A stretch of DNA of 64,000 nucleotides from Didymodactylos carnosus (lineage: Eukaryota > Rotifera > Eurotatoria > Philodinida > Philodinidae), in the NCBI GenBank assembly GCA_905250885.1, contig CAJNOQ010000050.1, positions 26,328 to 90,327 on the forward strand. Reading direction: 5' to 3'. A model generated the notes under the pieces. It did no database searches. It saw only the letters and a program-made list of their open reading frames with translations, and was not told the origin of the DNA. Both the position numbers and the translations under genes were made by a program. Below are positions 47,443 through 59,007 of the stretch, in pieces; position 1 is the first letter of the stretch; every line of letters begins with the position of its first letter.

Positions 47443-49386
47443 ATGACTACTATGTTGAATTCATCCGTCGGTCAGGTTAGTTGAAAACTTATTTTAGATA
47501 TTTTTAATTTATTATTAGTTTTAAGAAAACCGTTAATTGGTTTTTTACTTCAGTCATAATTACTTGAAATCTGACAATATTTCTTATCTGAGAACTACAA
47601 AAGTTCTCTTCTAGAATTAATATTTATTCTAATTAGATATATACACAGATACAAACTTTTCATTATTGTATTATAAATTTAAACATAATTTTTGTTCGTT
47701 TTTTTTAAAGGATGATTCAGATATTACAATAATCAATCCTTCTATTACTTCCATTAACCCTCATAATGGTTTATTAGATGTAGATCAAAGATCAGACAAC
47801 AATCATATCACAACAACAAACTATGCAAATCAAAATCGAGAATATGTTTTTATTGATAATAATGATTCGTACGATTCATTATGGAATACACTATGTCATT
47901 ATCGAAGTGATTTAAAAAATCAAAATATTAATAATTATGAGTGTGATCGTTCTTTAATTATTCGTTTAATTGATATATTACGTTCAATCGTATCATCACC
48001 CAGTAGTTCGTTGTCTAATGATACAACAACAAAAACAAATGAAATTCAATTATTAAGTGATGATATTAATCAGTTAATTGATCAAAGACAAAAAGAGAAT
48101 AATGAAAATACACAACAATCACATATTGAAATATGTCAGCTAAAAAGAGCATTGATGAATTTGAATAATGTACCATCAAGTCAACTGTCATCTTTTGCAC
48201 CAAGTATATTGAAAGGTAAGATATATTATAATAATATAATATAAAATAAAATAATTAGAACTATTTCATTTGATTACATACGTTCCTAGAGGAAAAATGA
48301 ATTGAGAATTTGATCTTTTTTGTTTTGTTTAGATACACAAGAAGCTCGTTTACATGATGAAGAAATAACTGCTATGATTAATGAATCAGAACGATTACAC
48401 AATTTAGTACAAAAACAACGTGATCAAATCAATGAACTAATTTTTCTTATAACAAACAACGGTATAGTGAATATTTTTCTTGAAAACAAAATTAGTATAT
48501 ACGTCTTTGTTTCTGCTTATCATAAATAATAATTCAAGCTCTTCTCATTATATCGGTGGCGACGGCAGTAATAGAAAATGTTAGTTTTAGTTACAGTTAT
48601 TTTCGCGTATAAGATATTCGAGTAGTAGTAAAAATATCTAAACTTTTTTACATCTTTGAGATATCTTGTGTTATTAACTTCTACATTTTTCAAATTCTAA
48701 AAACATGTTTTTTAACAATGTTCTTTCTTTTTTTCTTTCTTATAGGAATCGTATCTAATTCACTTCTTGCATCTGTCGTCGCCACCACGAGAGATATTAA
48801 TAAAGAGACAATTGGTGATAATTCTAAAGTTGATGAAGCATCATCATTAGTATCATCTATAATACAACCAAATTATAGTCCTAATAATAAAAGAGAAACA
48901 ACATTTATAAATTATCCTCATTCACCTGGTACAAGTCCAACTCATTCGCTTACATCACTCTTAACTGAATCAATGAATTCAAAAGTATCAATACAAACAA
49001 CGGTTGAAAATGAATTAGTGAAAACTGAATCTCTATTAACAGACGATAATACACAATCAGTATTTGAACCAGTATCATCAAATGAACAAGAGAGAATATC
49101 CATTGAGAATAGACATGATCAACAACACCAAACAGTAGTTGAACCAAAACAAGAAAATGAGAAAAAATGTCCGATATGCAATATCGCTTTTCCGTTAGAA
49201 ACAAATGATGAACAAATGTATGAACATGTCGAAACTTGTTTATCATTAAAAACAGAAAATAAAACATTTGTATGTCCACAGTGTACTAAAAAATTTCCAT
49301 CCATGGACGAAATCGCTTATATGCAACATCTTGTAGATTGTATGAATCGAAATATAATGGATCCAGAACAATTATTTCAAAATTAA
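47443..49386 (+). CDS. UBZ1/TAX1BP1-like zinc-finger protein, isoform with proximal last exon
   Basis: Exons 47443-47475, 47711-48215, 48333-48461 and 48746-49386 join in phase to 435 aa. The first about 180 residues are acidic and Asn/Ser-rich. A heptad-like segment follows (ARLHDEEITAMINESERLHN, LVQKQRDQINEL), suggesting a short coiled coil. The last exon has a disordered Ser/Thr/Glu stretch and two closely spaced C-terminal fingers: CPICNIAFPLETNDEQMYEH with a terminal Cys in place of the last His, and CPQCTKKFPSMDEIAYMQHL ending in Cys. This CPxC...FP...H...C/H layout matches the ubiquitin-binding UBZ1 fingers of TAX1BP1, CALCOCO2 and optineurin-type autophagy adaptors. No SKICH domain is present, so orthology to any one is not claimed. 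Divergent from the clathrin light chain gene. Confidence 0.72.
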
Positions 49387-52300
49387 AATATAAATCTCCG
49401 TTTCAATTTTTTACCGCTTCTCCGCTGAATTCACTTGCTAACGTTAAAGCATTAAAAGAATAGTTTCATTGTTACTTTTTCTCTGGTATTGACTCAACTA
49501 AAAATGTCCATTTTGTTAAACTGTTTGTTTTTTTGCTAGTATCTTCAACTTTTATACAGAGGATATTTCTACGATCATTCAAAAAAAATAATAACGTTCT
49601 GGAGTGATGTTTTCCTTGCGAAAAAGAGACGACAGTTGTCAATGTTATTGTTGTTATTACGTATAGTTTCGGACGCACCATCAGGGCTTAGGTCTGAGCA
49701 TTAACAACAGCAAGCTTTGTACAATTTTAAGAATATTGTACGAACGACCAAAAGCAACACACAGAAACACTTGTCACTTATGGGAAACGTTCGATGAGAT
49801 TTGACACGATGGATTAACATGTAAACCTGCTTAACTGAACTATCCAGGTGAATGGATCAGGATGTATTGAAAGTGAAAGATCATATTACAATCAATGGGA
49901 AACGAAAAATTCGACACATTTATAGTTGAACAAGGAGTACGTTAGAGAAGCTGTCTAGCGTCGACTTTGTTTCTATTATATCTTCCAGAAAACTTTAGCG
50001 TCATCCAGTCATAATTATCTCTATATGAGTCCATCAACATTTTAAATAGTAAATACATTTGCAAAAAAAGATAAAAAATCAACAATAAAAAGTTTTTGTT
50101 GAAGTGGAAGAATACCAAAGAAATGGAGATTGTGTAAATATAAATAAAACGTATTGGTAATGGTTTCATGTTTTAGTCTCACTACTCTAAAATGTGCTGA
50201 GATACGATCGAGCCATTCTTTTACACATCAGTGTTTCCAAATAATTAGGATATTATATCGATAAAAAGTACAGGATGTTCAAGTTCATCAAAAATCGTGC
50301 AACACTAAACACGGTGACAAGATCAAAAACATTGCGTCTACGAACTAGGTGACTGCCGTATTTCCAACAAATTTACGTTATATCGCCTTTACTATCGAAA
50401 ACAACAGTAACGGCACAAAATAAAATATTGACAAATCCATGGTCAAATTCATCAATAGTGGATGCAATGAGTAATGAAATAGCACTCACAAATAGACGAC
50501 CAGTGCGCGACAGAACTGTAATCTTTCCTCACACGTTTCGTTTCAAAAGCATTAATTGTGGACATTCACTAGCGAGTAGGCAACTACGGTCATACCCATT
50601 ACTTATGCGCGTGCCCACGTTCGTGGTTAGCCAAAGGCACGGGCAGAACACTTTTGATGGGTGTAGGTATGAGTGCGGGTAATTCTTTGTTCTTATTTCT
50701 CCACATTAGTAAGGCACGTTATTGGAAGTTCACCAGCTCTATTAAGAACAGAAAAAAACTGCATGAGCAACGTAAATGGCTTTTGCGATGCACCATGAGG
50801 CATCGCTGATGAATGAACAGAAATGTTTGGATTGGGCATGTGCATGGGCAAAAGAGACTTTTGAGATGAGTATGAGCACCGATATTTTTTTGGATTAACT
50901 GAACATGAATATACACCTAAATATTTTTCTCATCTAGAGGACATGAGAAGTAGGTGCAAAAAAAGGATGATTGCAGATCTCTATCAGCGAGTGTTTAAGT
51001 CAATTAAACTGACTTTACTCTTCAATATGGTATACTTTGAAATTACAAAAGTAAAACTTTGCCGTTAAATAAAATGTTGCTTTGCTTTCTTCCAGCCTTT
51101 TTAACTGTATTGGCTATAATTATCCCAGCATATTAATCCTCACGCACGTTGACCGATTATGTTCATTCTTCCTGGATGAAAATGACGTGAATCTGCCCAT
51201 AATACCGCAAGAATTTTGCGAACTGGTTATAATTATTCTACTTAACTATCTACTAGTGCTTTATTTGAATATTTGATGAAAGATGCAGTTAGACATAAAT
51301 TAAAACTATAGATAAATAAGTTTCTAGTCTCGATTTCGACTCTACACGGGGATCTTGCCATTGATTGAACAGGTTCACTCATCCATAGTTTACAATCGGC
51401 CAGATTTAACTTTGTTTCTTGATTTTGTCTCGGTGTTTGACAAGATGTGGCATGATGCCCTCCTTGTCAAACTTGCGAGATATTCACTGGCAGCAAGCCT
51501 GTAGTTTCGGATCAAAGACTGGCTGACAAATAGATCAGCGTTTATTTCTCTTGGTGGATCTTACTCTGATTTATTCCCTCTGGAGTGTGATCTTCTCCTT
51601 CATCTTTCTCTCTGGTTCAAACAAGCACGTGAGTTGTTGATTTGAGTTAGGCATTACGAAAACTGTGACGATGCTTGTCTATTCGCAGGTCAATGTTCCT
51701 TGTTTAACTCTTATTTTGGTTCTTCATCCATTCGTTTTGTTAATTGTTCTACTTATTTAGATTACACACAAACTTGGTATGAGTTCCTTCATTGACACTC
51801 AGTACTCATCTATATGTTCTTATTTTCATACTGTTTTCGCACTTTTTTCTGGAATAGGAGTGTTTTCTGTTCATTTACGCCATCATGCATTTTTTGCTTA
51901 TGTTTATCCGCTTTTTACTTGGATAATTCCACTTTTCTTCTGAGCGACAATAAGAACGAATTGTTTGACTTTATTCGTTTTTAATTGAAAAAAGTGTATG
52001 GTACATAATATTTTGGCAAGTTCACATTTTTTGCCTTAACCATTTAAGTCCCGAGTTTTTCCAATGGATCAAATTTTGTGAAGCATGTATAAACTATTTA
52101 AAAAGGCATTTATAGAAGCTCTATTTTGTTACTTATGCATATGCATTTGATGATAAAACAAAACAATTTTTTATACAAAGATCTTGAATAAAATATAGTT
52201 ATACACACTTCGAATTGATTATTGATTTTCTTCACTAATAAACAACAACAAAATTAAAGATAAATAAGCATATATTCGTGAAAACTTCAATGAAATTGTA

Positions 52301-52745
52301 AAATTATAGTTACGATAGCAAAAGAACAAGAAGAGAATAAATCATAAACTTCAAATATTTTTCACAAGAAAAGTGTCATATCCCAACATCTTTTTGAGTC
52401 TATTAATGACAATTCAAAATATTCTTGTACATGTACATTGCGTAAGAAGAAAAAATAAAAATAATTTTAAAACAATATGTGAATTGGTCGAGACAAATTT
52501 ATTGATCCATTTCCAAAAGAACTAGATGCTTGTTTATTACATTAAAAAAATGATCACTGAGCAAATAACTTAGCACATCAGCAGCTATACGTTGAATAGA
52601 TAATATTTCGTACGGCCATCTTTTAATCTTTTTTAAGTTAATTATTGTTTCAAGAATAGAAGATTTTATTTTCTACTAAAATAAGATATTCACATGTAAT
52701 TTTTATTAAAAACTTCTAAAAAATTCTTTATCTATTTCATTACAG
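49387..52745. other. Spacer or long intron with a dead LINE fragment
   Basis: If the distal exon is spliced to exon 3, this is intronic to that isoform. It contains a degenerate reverse transcriptase fragment at about 51387-51620 and GC-richer repeat-like sequence with GGGCA/TGCCC words at about 50560-50690 and 50790-50880. Confidence 0.45.
51387..51620 (+). pseudogene. Degenerate non-LTR retrotransposon reverse transcriptase fragment
   Basis: Translation in one frame gives LTLFLDFVSVFDKMWHDALL then VKLARYS, a stop, and FRIKDWLTNRSAFISLGGSY. This matches the LINE-type LDFSKAFDKVWHDGLLxKL...WIKDYLTNR pattern around the first RT catalytic block. An internal TAG and loss of the downstream GVPQGSVLGP block show it is a dead, truncated copy. 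No flanking poly(A) tail or target duplication found. Confidence 0.7.
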
Positions 52746-53074
52746 GTTTTGTTCGAAATGACAGTATTGAACCAAAACCGCTAACAAAAATCGATCCGAA
52801 TACTAAAATCGATGCAAAAATATCTAATAACGATGAACAGCAAACACGACATATTGTTACAAGAAGTATGGTAAAATCAAATGATAAATATATGCAAGGA
52901 ATATTATCATCTACATCGAAAACACAAGAAATAATATTACATACCAGTAACAAAAAAATCACACCATGTTCTATCTGTAATGCATTATTTGACATATCGA
53001 TTACAGACGAAGAATTAAAAAATCATATTCAAAGTCATTTAAAACAAATGGAAAAAGGTCGTAAAACAAAATGA
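52746..53074 (+). CDS. Alternative distal 3' exon of the UBZ gene (or orphan exon)
   Basis: A pyrimidine-rich tract and acag at 52732-52745 precede a phase-1 frame that runs 109 codons to TGA at 53072. It fits the donor phase at 48461 exactly. It begins GFVRND where the proximal exon begins GIVSNS, and it ends with a similar single finger (CSICNALFDISITDEELKNH, then IQSH) and a basic tail. Splicing exon 3 to it would give a 331-aa protein with one finger instead of two. No closer 5' exon was found between 49.4 and 52.7 kb. It could instead belong to a separate gene whose 5' exons were not recognised. Confidence 0.5.
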
Positions 53075-55130
53075 TTTGTTAAAATTTATCGTAAATGAGA
53101 AAAATTAACTAAAAATTTAATTGAACAATCATAGTTTAAATATTCTAAAGTCACTTTGATTGTTACAAATTTCTTTATTAATCTTAATTTTATGAATTTT
53201 TATACAGTTTTTACTCTTTTATTTTCTGTTTTGAGTGTTTTTTTATCATTTATTATTCTGTAAAGAGAAGAAAGGATATGGTCTTGTATTGAATAAGTTA
53301 AAATATATATATTGTATATTTTTAACAAAAAAAAAAAAAAGAGAGGAAAAAAGAAGTCTATTACCATAGTTTTGCATATCGTGTCATATCAAGGAAATTG
53401 TGAGTGATGAGCTAAGAAATATCATTCTTCATTTTGTAGTATCAAGTATTTGTCGCCTCATTTGATCATCATATATTTGATATTTTTAAAAAGCAAAAGT
53501 ATCAAAACGAAGGATTTTCAATATTAATGTTATTCTTTTTATTACCTAAAATATGCTAATCAACTCTATTTTAATGTAATTATAATGATTCTGTTGTTCG
53601 TGTTTAACATTGTTCAGATGGAATATATGCCCCTCTAATATCTATATAACACTAAACAGGAACAAAAAAAAATCATCCTTATTATTAAATAATCGATCTT
53701 CGCTTCTTCTTTCATTGAAAGGATTCTAAACATAATTATATTTAAAAATAAAATGAAAATTACTCCCCATTTGCTCTATACATAGATTAATTTTCTTTTT
53801 TTCTTTATGATAGGATATATGGGTATGCGTATGATTACCAATTGAATTATGTGTATTAGAGAGTTTTTCTTCTCTACACATCATAGAAGATTTATTAATA
53901 ATATACATCGATTAAAATAGATGATGTAGCAGCATTCTTTTTTTTCTTCTTCTTCTCCTCTTCACTCCCGTATATATTTTTGATTAACTTATGAAATTTT
54001 TATTAGACTAGTTATCTATCACACGCACACACACATCCACCATTGCGATTGTAAAGTTAATCAAACTAATGCGATTAATTTATGTCGTTATTTTGTCTAC
54101 TAAAACGTGTTGAAATACTCATAGTTATAATCTAATTATAAAAAATAGATCCGATAATAGAAAATAAGAATGTTTTTTGATGCCAAAAAAGTAACTGAAT
54201 AGAATAAAAAAGAAGAAAAAAAAATAAACGAATGACATAAAAGTTAAAATGATTTGTTGAGTAACAATATGAATATATAAAAAAAACAAAAAAAACAAAT
54301 TTTATTTTTATCTTCAAAGACTTAATTGATAAGATTGTATTGCCCGGTAAGTTTCATATCACCGTAAACATCATATTTCTTTGGTAAGACAATTTGATAC
54401 AACTTTTTTTACTTAAGGTACCGATAATGTAAAATCAAAGTAAAATTTATTTTTCGTTTTGGGTTGTTCTTTTGAAAACGTACAAGAGTTTACATCGACT
54501 TTATCCCAATAGTTCGAGAGTAATAAGACTAGTACAACTCGAGCTCCTGATGTCGAATATTACGTGTAAAAGATTTTACAACAGTTGTGTGGTGGTCATC
54601 TAGATCTGTGGAGATTCCATTTTCCAGCAGAACATGCCTTTTGTAGACATTTTCATCAGTTGGTACCGTCAGGTTAGAATCTATATGTACAGCGCTGCAA
54701 AATGTTCCAAAATGTGAAGCATGTTCACAGGAGAATTTTCAAAAGATCGTTTTTTCCGAAAAGTAGGCCTGTTTCTTGTAAACCCTATTTTCCCCACAAA
54801 ATCATGTCAACACACGACAACAAGATTACGCATTCGACGTATCTTTTCAAGTTCTATCCGATGCGGTAGTTCTCGTTGAGATTAAAAACCATCTAACGAT
54901 GGAAAAACACAACTTTTAAAGGCGATTTTTCTCGTTTTTCAAAGTTCAATTTTTCTCGTTTCAAAGCTGTACCATTCCACGGGATTGCAGGACGTAGGAT
55001 GGCACATATTTCGCAAGCACTCGACGTGACCTATTAGAAAAACGGATTTTTGCCGTTGCCCCAGCACTTCTGAAACATTCGAAAATCCTGTGGTATTTTT
55101 GCTGGAAAAACACTCTTGTCTGGTTTTTCA
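53075..55130. other. AT-rich spacer before the large palindrome
   Basis: No gene seen. Includes an A-rich tract at 53327-53352 and TC-rich stretches near 53940. At about 54900-55130 there is a Thr/Phe-coding-like frame on the minus strand that continues into the palindrome and is judged noncoding. Confidence 0.4.
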
Positions 55131-55586
55131 CGCATCGAGCTGGGTAAAAAGAAATAGTTTTTAATTTTTTTAAGAATATTTTTGAGGAAGAAAAATTGAA
55201 AAAACTTAAAGAGTCTAAAACTTCGGAAAATCCTTTAGTTTTAAAATAAATCAAATCTTTTTCTTTCTCGTATTTCTAACTTTTGAAAGCATCTTTTTCA
55301 GATTAAGCATTGAAAACTGACTGAGTATGAGGATGATGCTTGATCAAGGCTAAGGTCATGACCTCAACCTTGATCAAGCATCATTCTTATACTCAGTCAG
55401 TTTTCAATGCTTAATCTGAAAAAGATACTTTCAAAAGTTAGAAGTACGAGAAAGAAAAAGATTTGATTTATTTTAAAATTAAAGGGTTTTCCGAAGTTTT
55501 AGACTCTTTAAGTTTTTTCAATTTTTCTTCTCAAAAAGAATTTTTAAAAAAATTAAAAGCCCCTTCTTTTTACTCAACTCGATGCG
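55131..55586. repeat. 456-bp loopless palindrome (arms about 228 bp)
   Basis: cgcatcgag at 55131 is mirrored by ctcgatgcg ending at 55586. The centre is ggtcatgacc at 55354-55363. Every position x pairs with 110717 minus x with no net insertion or deletion. By eye about 20 mismatches over 228 positions, roughly 90% identity. Long exact stretches occur, e.g. around 55205-55235 and 55297-55325. No coding potential. Confidence 0.9.
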
Positions 55587-55775
55587 CTCTACCCACCCAT
55601 ATATAATAGAACGAAAAAGAATTTTTTGACTTTAATTTTGTATTATTGACACCTTAAATTCCAAAAATAGTTTTATTTCTATATAAGTTTACAAGTATTT
55701 GAAGTAGGTATATATGGCTTATAGAGAAACAAATTACCAATATTTGTCTAGTTATAAATCGAAAAAAATAAATAA

Positions 55776-55846
55776 TGCACTAGCCGGGAATCGAACCCGA
55801 GTCGCAAGAATGGGAATCTTGCATGATACCACTACACCACTAGTGC
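55776..55846 (-). tRNA. tRNA-Gly (CCC)
   Basis: The reverse complement folds as a full cloverleaf of 71 nt. The acceptor stem is GCACTAG/CTAGTGC with discriminator A. The D arm contains GTGTAGTGGTATCATG, matching the A box. The anticodon stem CAAGA/TCTTG holds the loop TTCCCAT, giving anticodon CCC. The T arm has CGGGTTCGATTCCCG (B box). No intron. Animal glycine tRNAs share the GCA(C/T)...GTGGT...GGTTCGATTCCCGGC..TGCA pattern. No clear T-run was checked downstream beyond ttattt at 55775-55770. Confidence 0.95.
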
Positions 55847-56149
55847 GTTGCTTTAATATCACTATATGAATGAATGAATATCTTGAATTTTAATGATATT
55901 TCATTCAAAAATAATTTATTATATTTTACATTCATTAATCAACATACAATCGATGTATAAATATACATGGATGAATTTTGATTTTTTACTAATTTTAAAA
56001 TAAAAAAAATAATAAAAATATTTAATTCCATTCCTATATTTTGATATATAGATCTTTTTTTTAAACTTTTTAACTATATAGTTAACGAGATTATAAACTT
56101 TGATGAACATATTGGTGTGCATTATTTTATTGTATAGGCTAAATTAATC

Positions 56150-57024
56150 ATGAATGAAAAGTATTGTATTAATCATACATTAAATAGCACTAAAATATTG
56201 AATGATCGACGAAAACAACGACGAAATCGTACAACATTTACAGTGAAACAAGTACCATTTGAATATGTATGTTTATCATTATCTATCTATTGAAATATTT
56301 TATTGATTTTTTAGTTAGAAGCACTTGAACAAGTATTCAAAAAAAGTCATTATCCCGATATATTTGCTCGAGAAAATTTAGCAATAAAAATTGATTTAAC
56401 TGAAGCACGTGTACAGGTGATAAAATAAAAAAAATGAATAAAGAAAAGAAAAGAATTTCATTTTAATTATCTTTCTTTTATTTTTAATTTTTTAATTTCA
56501 AGGTATGGTTTCAAAATCGTCGTGCTAAATGGCGAAAAAGTCAATGTGATTATGTTGAAAATCTACCACAAATAAACGAATTATCCTATCGTTATTCAAT
56601 TAAATCTCATCCAAAAGATCAAAAAATAAAATATTCTAATCAATCATCATGGAATAATTCTGTATCTCAAATAATAAAAGATAATTTTAATTATAGAAAT
56701 GTTCCATGTTCAATAGAAAAAGATACTTTATATGATCAAACATTACTTTCAATTAATAGACCATTAAAAACAGATTTTACTGTATCACAAACATGGTCTG
56801 ATATTTTGAATAATTTTTTAAGTAAGTTTTTCTTTTTTTCTTCTATATTGATTATTTTGTATTCTCTTAATAATCAATATATGATCATTTTCTAATAATG
56901 AATAATTTGAATTATATTTGCCTCTTTTTTTTTTACAGGTTATAGATTATTCTCTCAACCATATTATGATGGAAGATTTAATATTTATGATACTTCTTCA
57001 ACAATTGATTTAAACAAAATATAA
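56150..57024 (+). CDS. DRGX: Paired-class homeodomain protein, Drgx-like
   Basis: Nuclear transcription factor; vertebrate Drgx specifies nociceptive sensory and dorsal horn neurons. Exons 56150-56251, 56315-56416, 56503-56821 and 56939-57024 give 202 aa. The homeodomain spans about residues 20-80: [49 protein letters not shown] and [44 protein letters not shown] matches Drgx best, and Gln occupies position 50. The donor was placed at CAA|GTACCA because reading on would insert four residues in helix 1. The intron before VWFQ is the typical paired-class position. The C-terminal region is Asn/Ser/Tyr-rich with no recognisable OAR motif. Shorter than vertebrate Drgx (about 260 aa). Poly(A) signal at 57098. 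Confidence 0.85.
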
Positions 57025-57097
57025 TGTGTTATACTATTGACTATAATCATTGTGTATAGGAAAATATTTAATTCTCAAACTAATTATTAGATATCAA

Positions 57098-57103
57098 AAT
57101 AAA
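57098..57103 (+). terminator. Poly(A) signal for Drgx-like gene
   Basis: AATAAA 74 bases after the stop codon. Confidence 0.55.
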
Positions 57104-58206
57104 TATTGTATATATTTCTATTTATTGTAGTTTAAAATTTACTCTAGTCTATTTAAACAATTTTTAAAATATATATATTCTAGAAAATATTGATTGAATA
57201 TAAATTGGATAAAAAAAAAACATAAAGAAAAAATGATTTTATCTATGTTAATTTTTTTATTTTTATTTTATTTCAAAAGAGTCGTATAGTTAGACGATTT
57301 TGGAAATTTTTAGATATCATAAATTGAATTTTTGAATAATAACAAAAAAAAAAAAATATGCTATAAAGATTCTGTCCTTTAAGCTTTTGTATTCGTAAAT
57401 CGTATGTTAAACATTATTTTATATCCAGGTCTGATGTTTCTTCTTTTTTGTAAGTTTTACATACTCACTGTTCTTCTAAACTGTTACATATGTATAAAAA
57501 TATTTAATATTTTTACTTGTTATTTACAAAAAAAATATTGAAATATATCTTTGTTCACACTTTTTTTTTTTGTAACAAACAAAAAACTAAAGAAAAATTC
57601 GTCAACTTGATCATAATCTCATTTTATTCTTTCTTTTGTTTTGTCCAATGCAACTGTTTGAGAAAATGAACTGCTCATAATTCACTCAACTAGATTGTGT
57701 TAAAAAATATGATGAATTTTTCATCAAAATATTGTTCTTTTAAAAAAAAGTATAAACGAACGTGAGTGTTTATTAAATAAAATCTTAATAAAAATAGTTG
57801 ATTGAAGATAATCATGGTATCCAAGTTTGGTAAGTTATATTAGAACGTATAATCATCTAACACGAATAATTTTCATGTTAGATGTATATAGTACTTTTTT
57901 GAAATTGTTTAAAATTGTCACTGATCTAATGATCTACTATTCTACAAGTAAATTAGATACCATAGCCCGAATATATGTAATTAAATCACTCGTTTATGCT
58001 CTCATATTGTTTTATATCGTTAACAATGACTTTTATGAAAAAATTAATAGAGAGAATGATTAACTTTATGATTATCTCTCGATTTTTATCTGTTCAAAAT
58101 TTCTATCATTCAAAATTTCTTTGTAAATACGTCATGTAAGTGATAATTTTACAGAGTATCAATTAAAGATCACATTTTAGTAAAGAATATACGATATATT
58201 TCCTAC

Positions 58207-58400
58207 CAGAACTCCTATGAACTCACAATTCTGAGTCCAGTCCACTCCAGTCAGAGTCCATGGACTCTAAAAAGGTAGTTTTTTGGTGCTTTTTACCTGT
58301 TTTTTTACTGATTTTTCCTCGATTCAAGTGAATTCAAAAGTTTTTTCGAGTTCATAGTCTTTTGAAAGTTTGAGTCCAGTCCAGTCCATACGAAGCTCTA
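58207..58400. mobile_element. Inverted-repeat element built of GAGTCCA words
   Basis: Outer ends agaactcctatgaactc (58209) and the inverted agtccatacgaagctct (58383-58400) pair imperfectly. Inside both ends lie gagtccagtccactccagtc (58233) and gagtccagtccagtcca (58372). Confidence 0.45.
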
Positions 58401-58972
58401 TTTCCGACAAATATTTGAGAATAGTGTATTTTTCATTAACGTTACATTCATAATGTAGACGTACGAGCACTCCGACAATATTAACTATGGGTAAATTTAA
58501 GTAGCTTGATTATTAACAATTATAGTAACAAAGTCGCATGAGAAGCTGTTAATAAATATAATACTTCATTAACTGAAATTTATATAAAAATAGTTTGAAA
58601 GATAAATGTGAATCAAGTTTTACTGATATAAAAATAAGGAAAAATAAAAGACTAATATAGGCTAATTTCTGTTAATTATGTCTGTCTTCAGATAATAATC
58701 ATTTAAAGAATAATGTTCATACATATTGTTTTTTTGTTCTTTCTCTTTATTCCCCATCATTCTCGCATAGTTTTATAGCTGGGTGCATACTACTACTTTT
58801 CTTTGTCTGTCAATTATATGTCATATAGAAAAACGTAAAAAAGCGAATATGATTGTGTCGTTATTATTTATGAAGAAATGTTCTTTTTTTTTTTGTTAAT
58901 ACAATACTTGAAAAGGTTGTTTAAGTTTCTAAAATAAAAAATAAAATGAGAGTAAAAGAACAACGAAAAGAA

Positions 58973-58975
<3 letters not shown>

Positions 58976-59003
<28 letters not shown>
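58976..59003. repeat. (TA)n microsatellite
   Basis: About 13 uninterrupted TA units. Confidence 0.85.

Positions 59004-59007
<4 letters not shown>

Noticed and set aside
53327-53352. A-rich tract as a LINE or retrogene tail
   Set aside because: No retrotransposon body precedes it; it follows the zinc-finger distal exon and is more likely simple A-rich 3' flank.
54961-55254. 97-aa minus-strand open frame
   Set aside because: It runs into the left arm of the 456-bp palindrome, has no splice context and resembles no family.
56252-56270. Longer first exon of the homeobox gene using the GTATGT donor
   Set aside because: It would insert four residues into helix 1 of the homeodomain; the GTACCA donor restores the family alignment.
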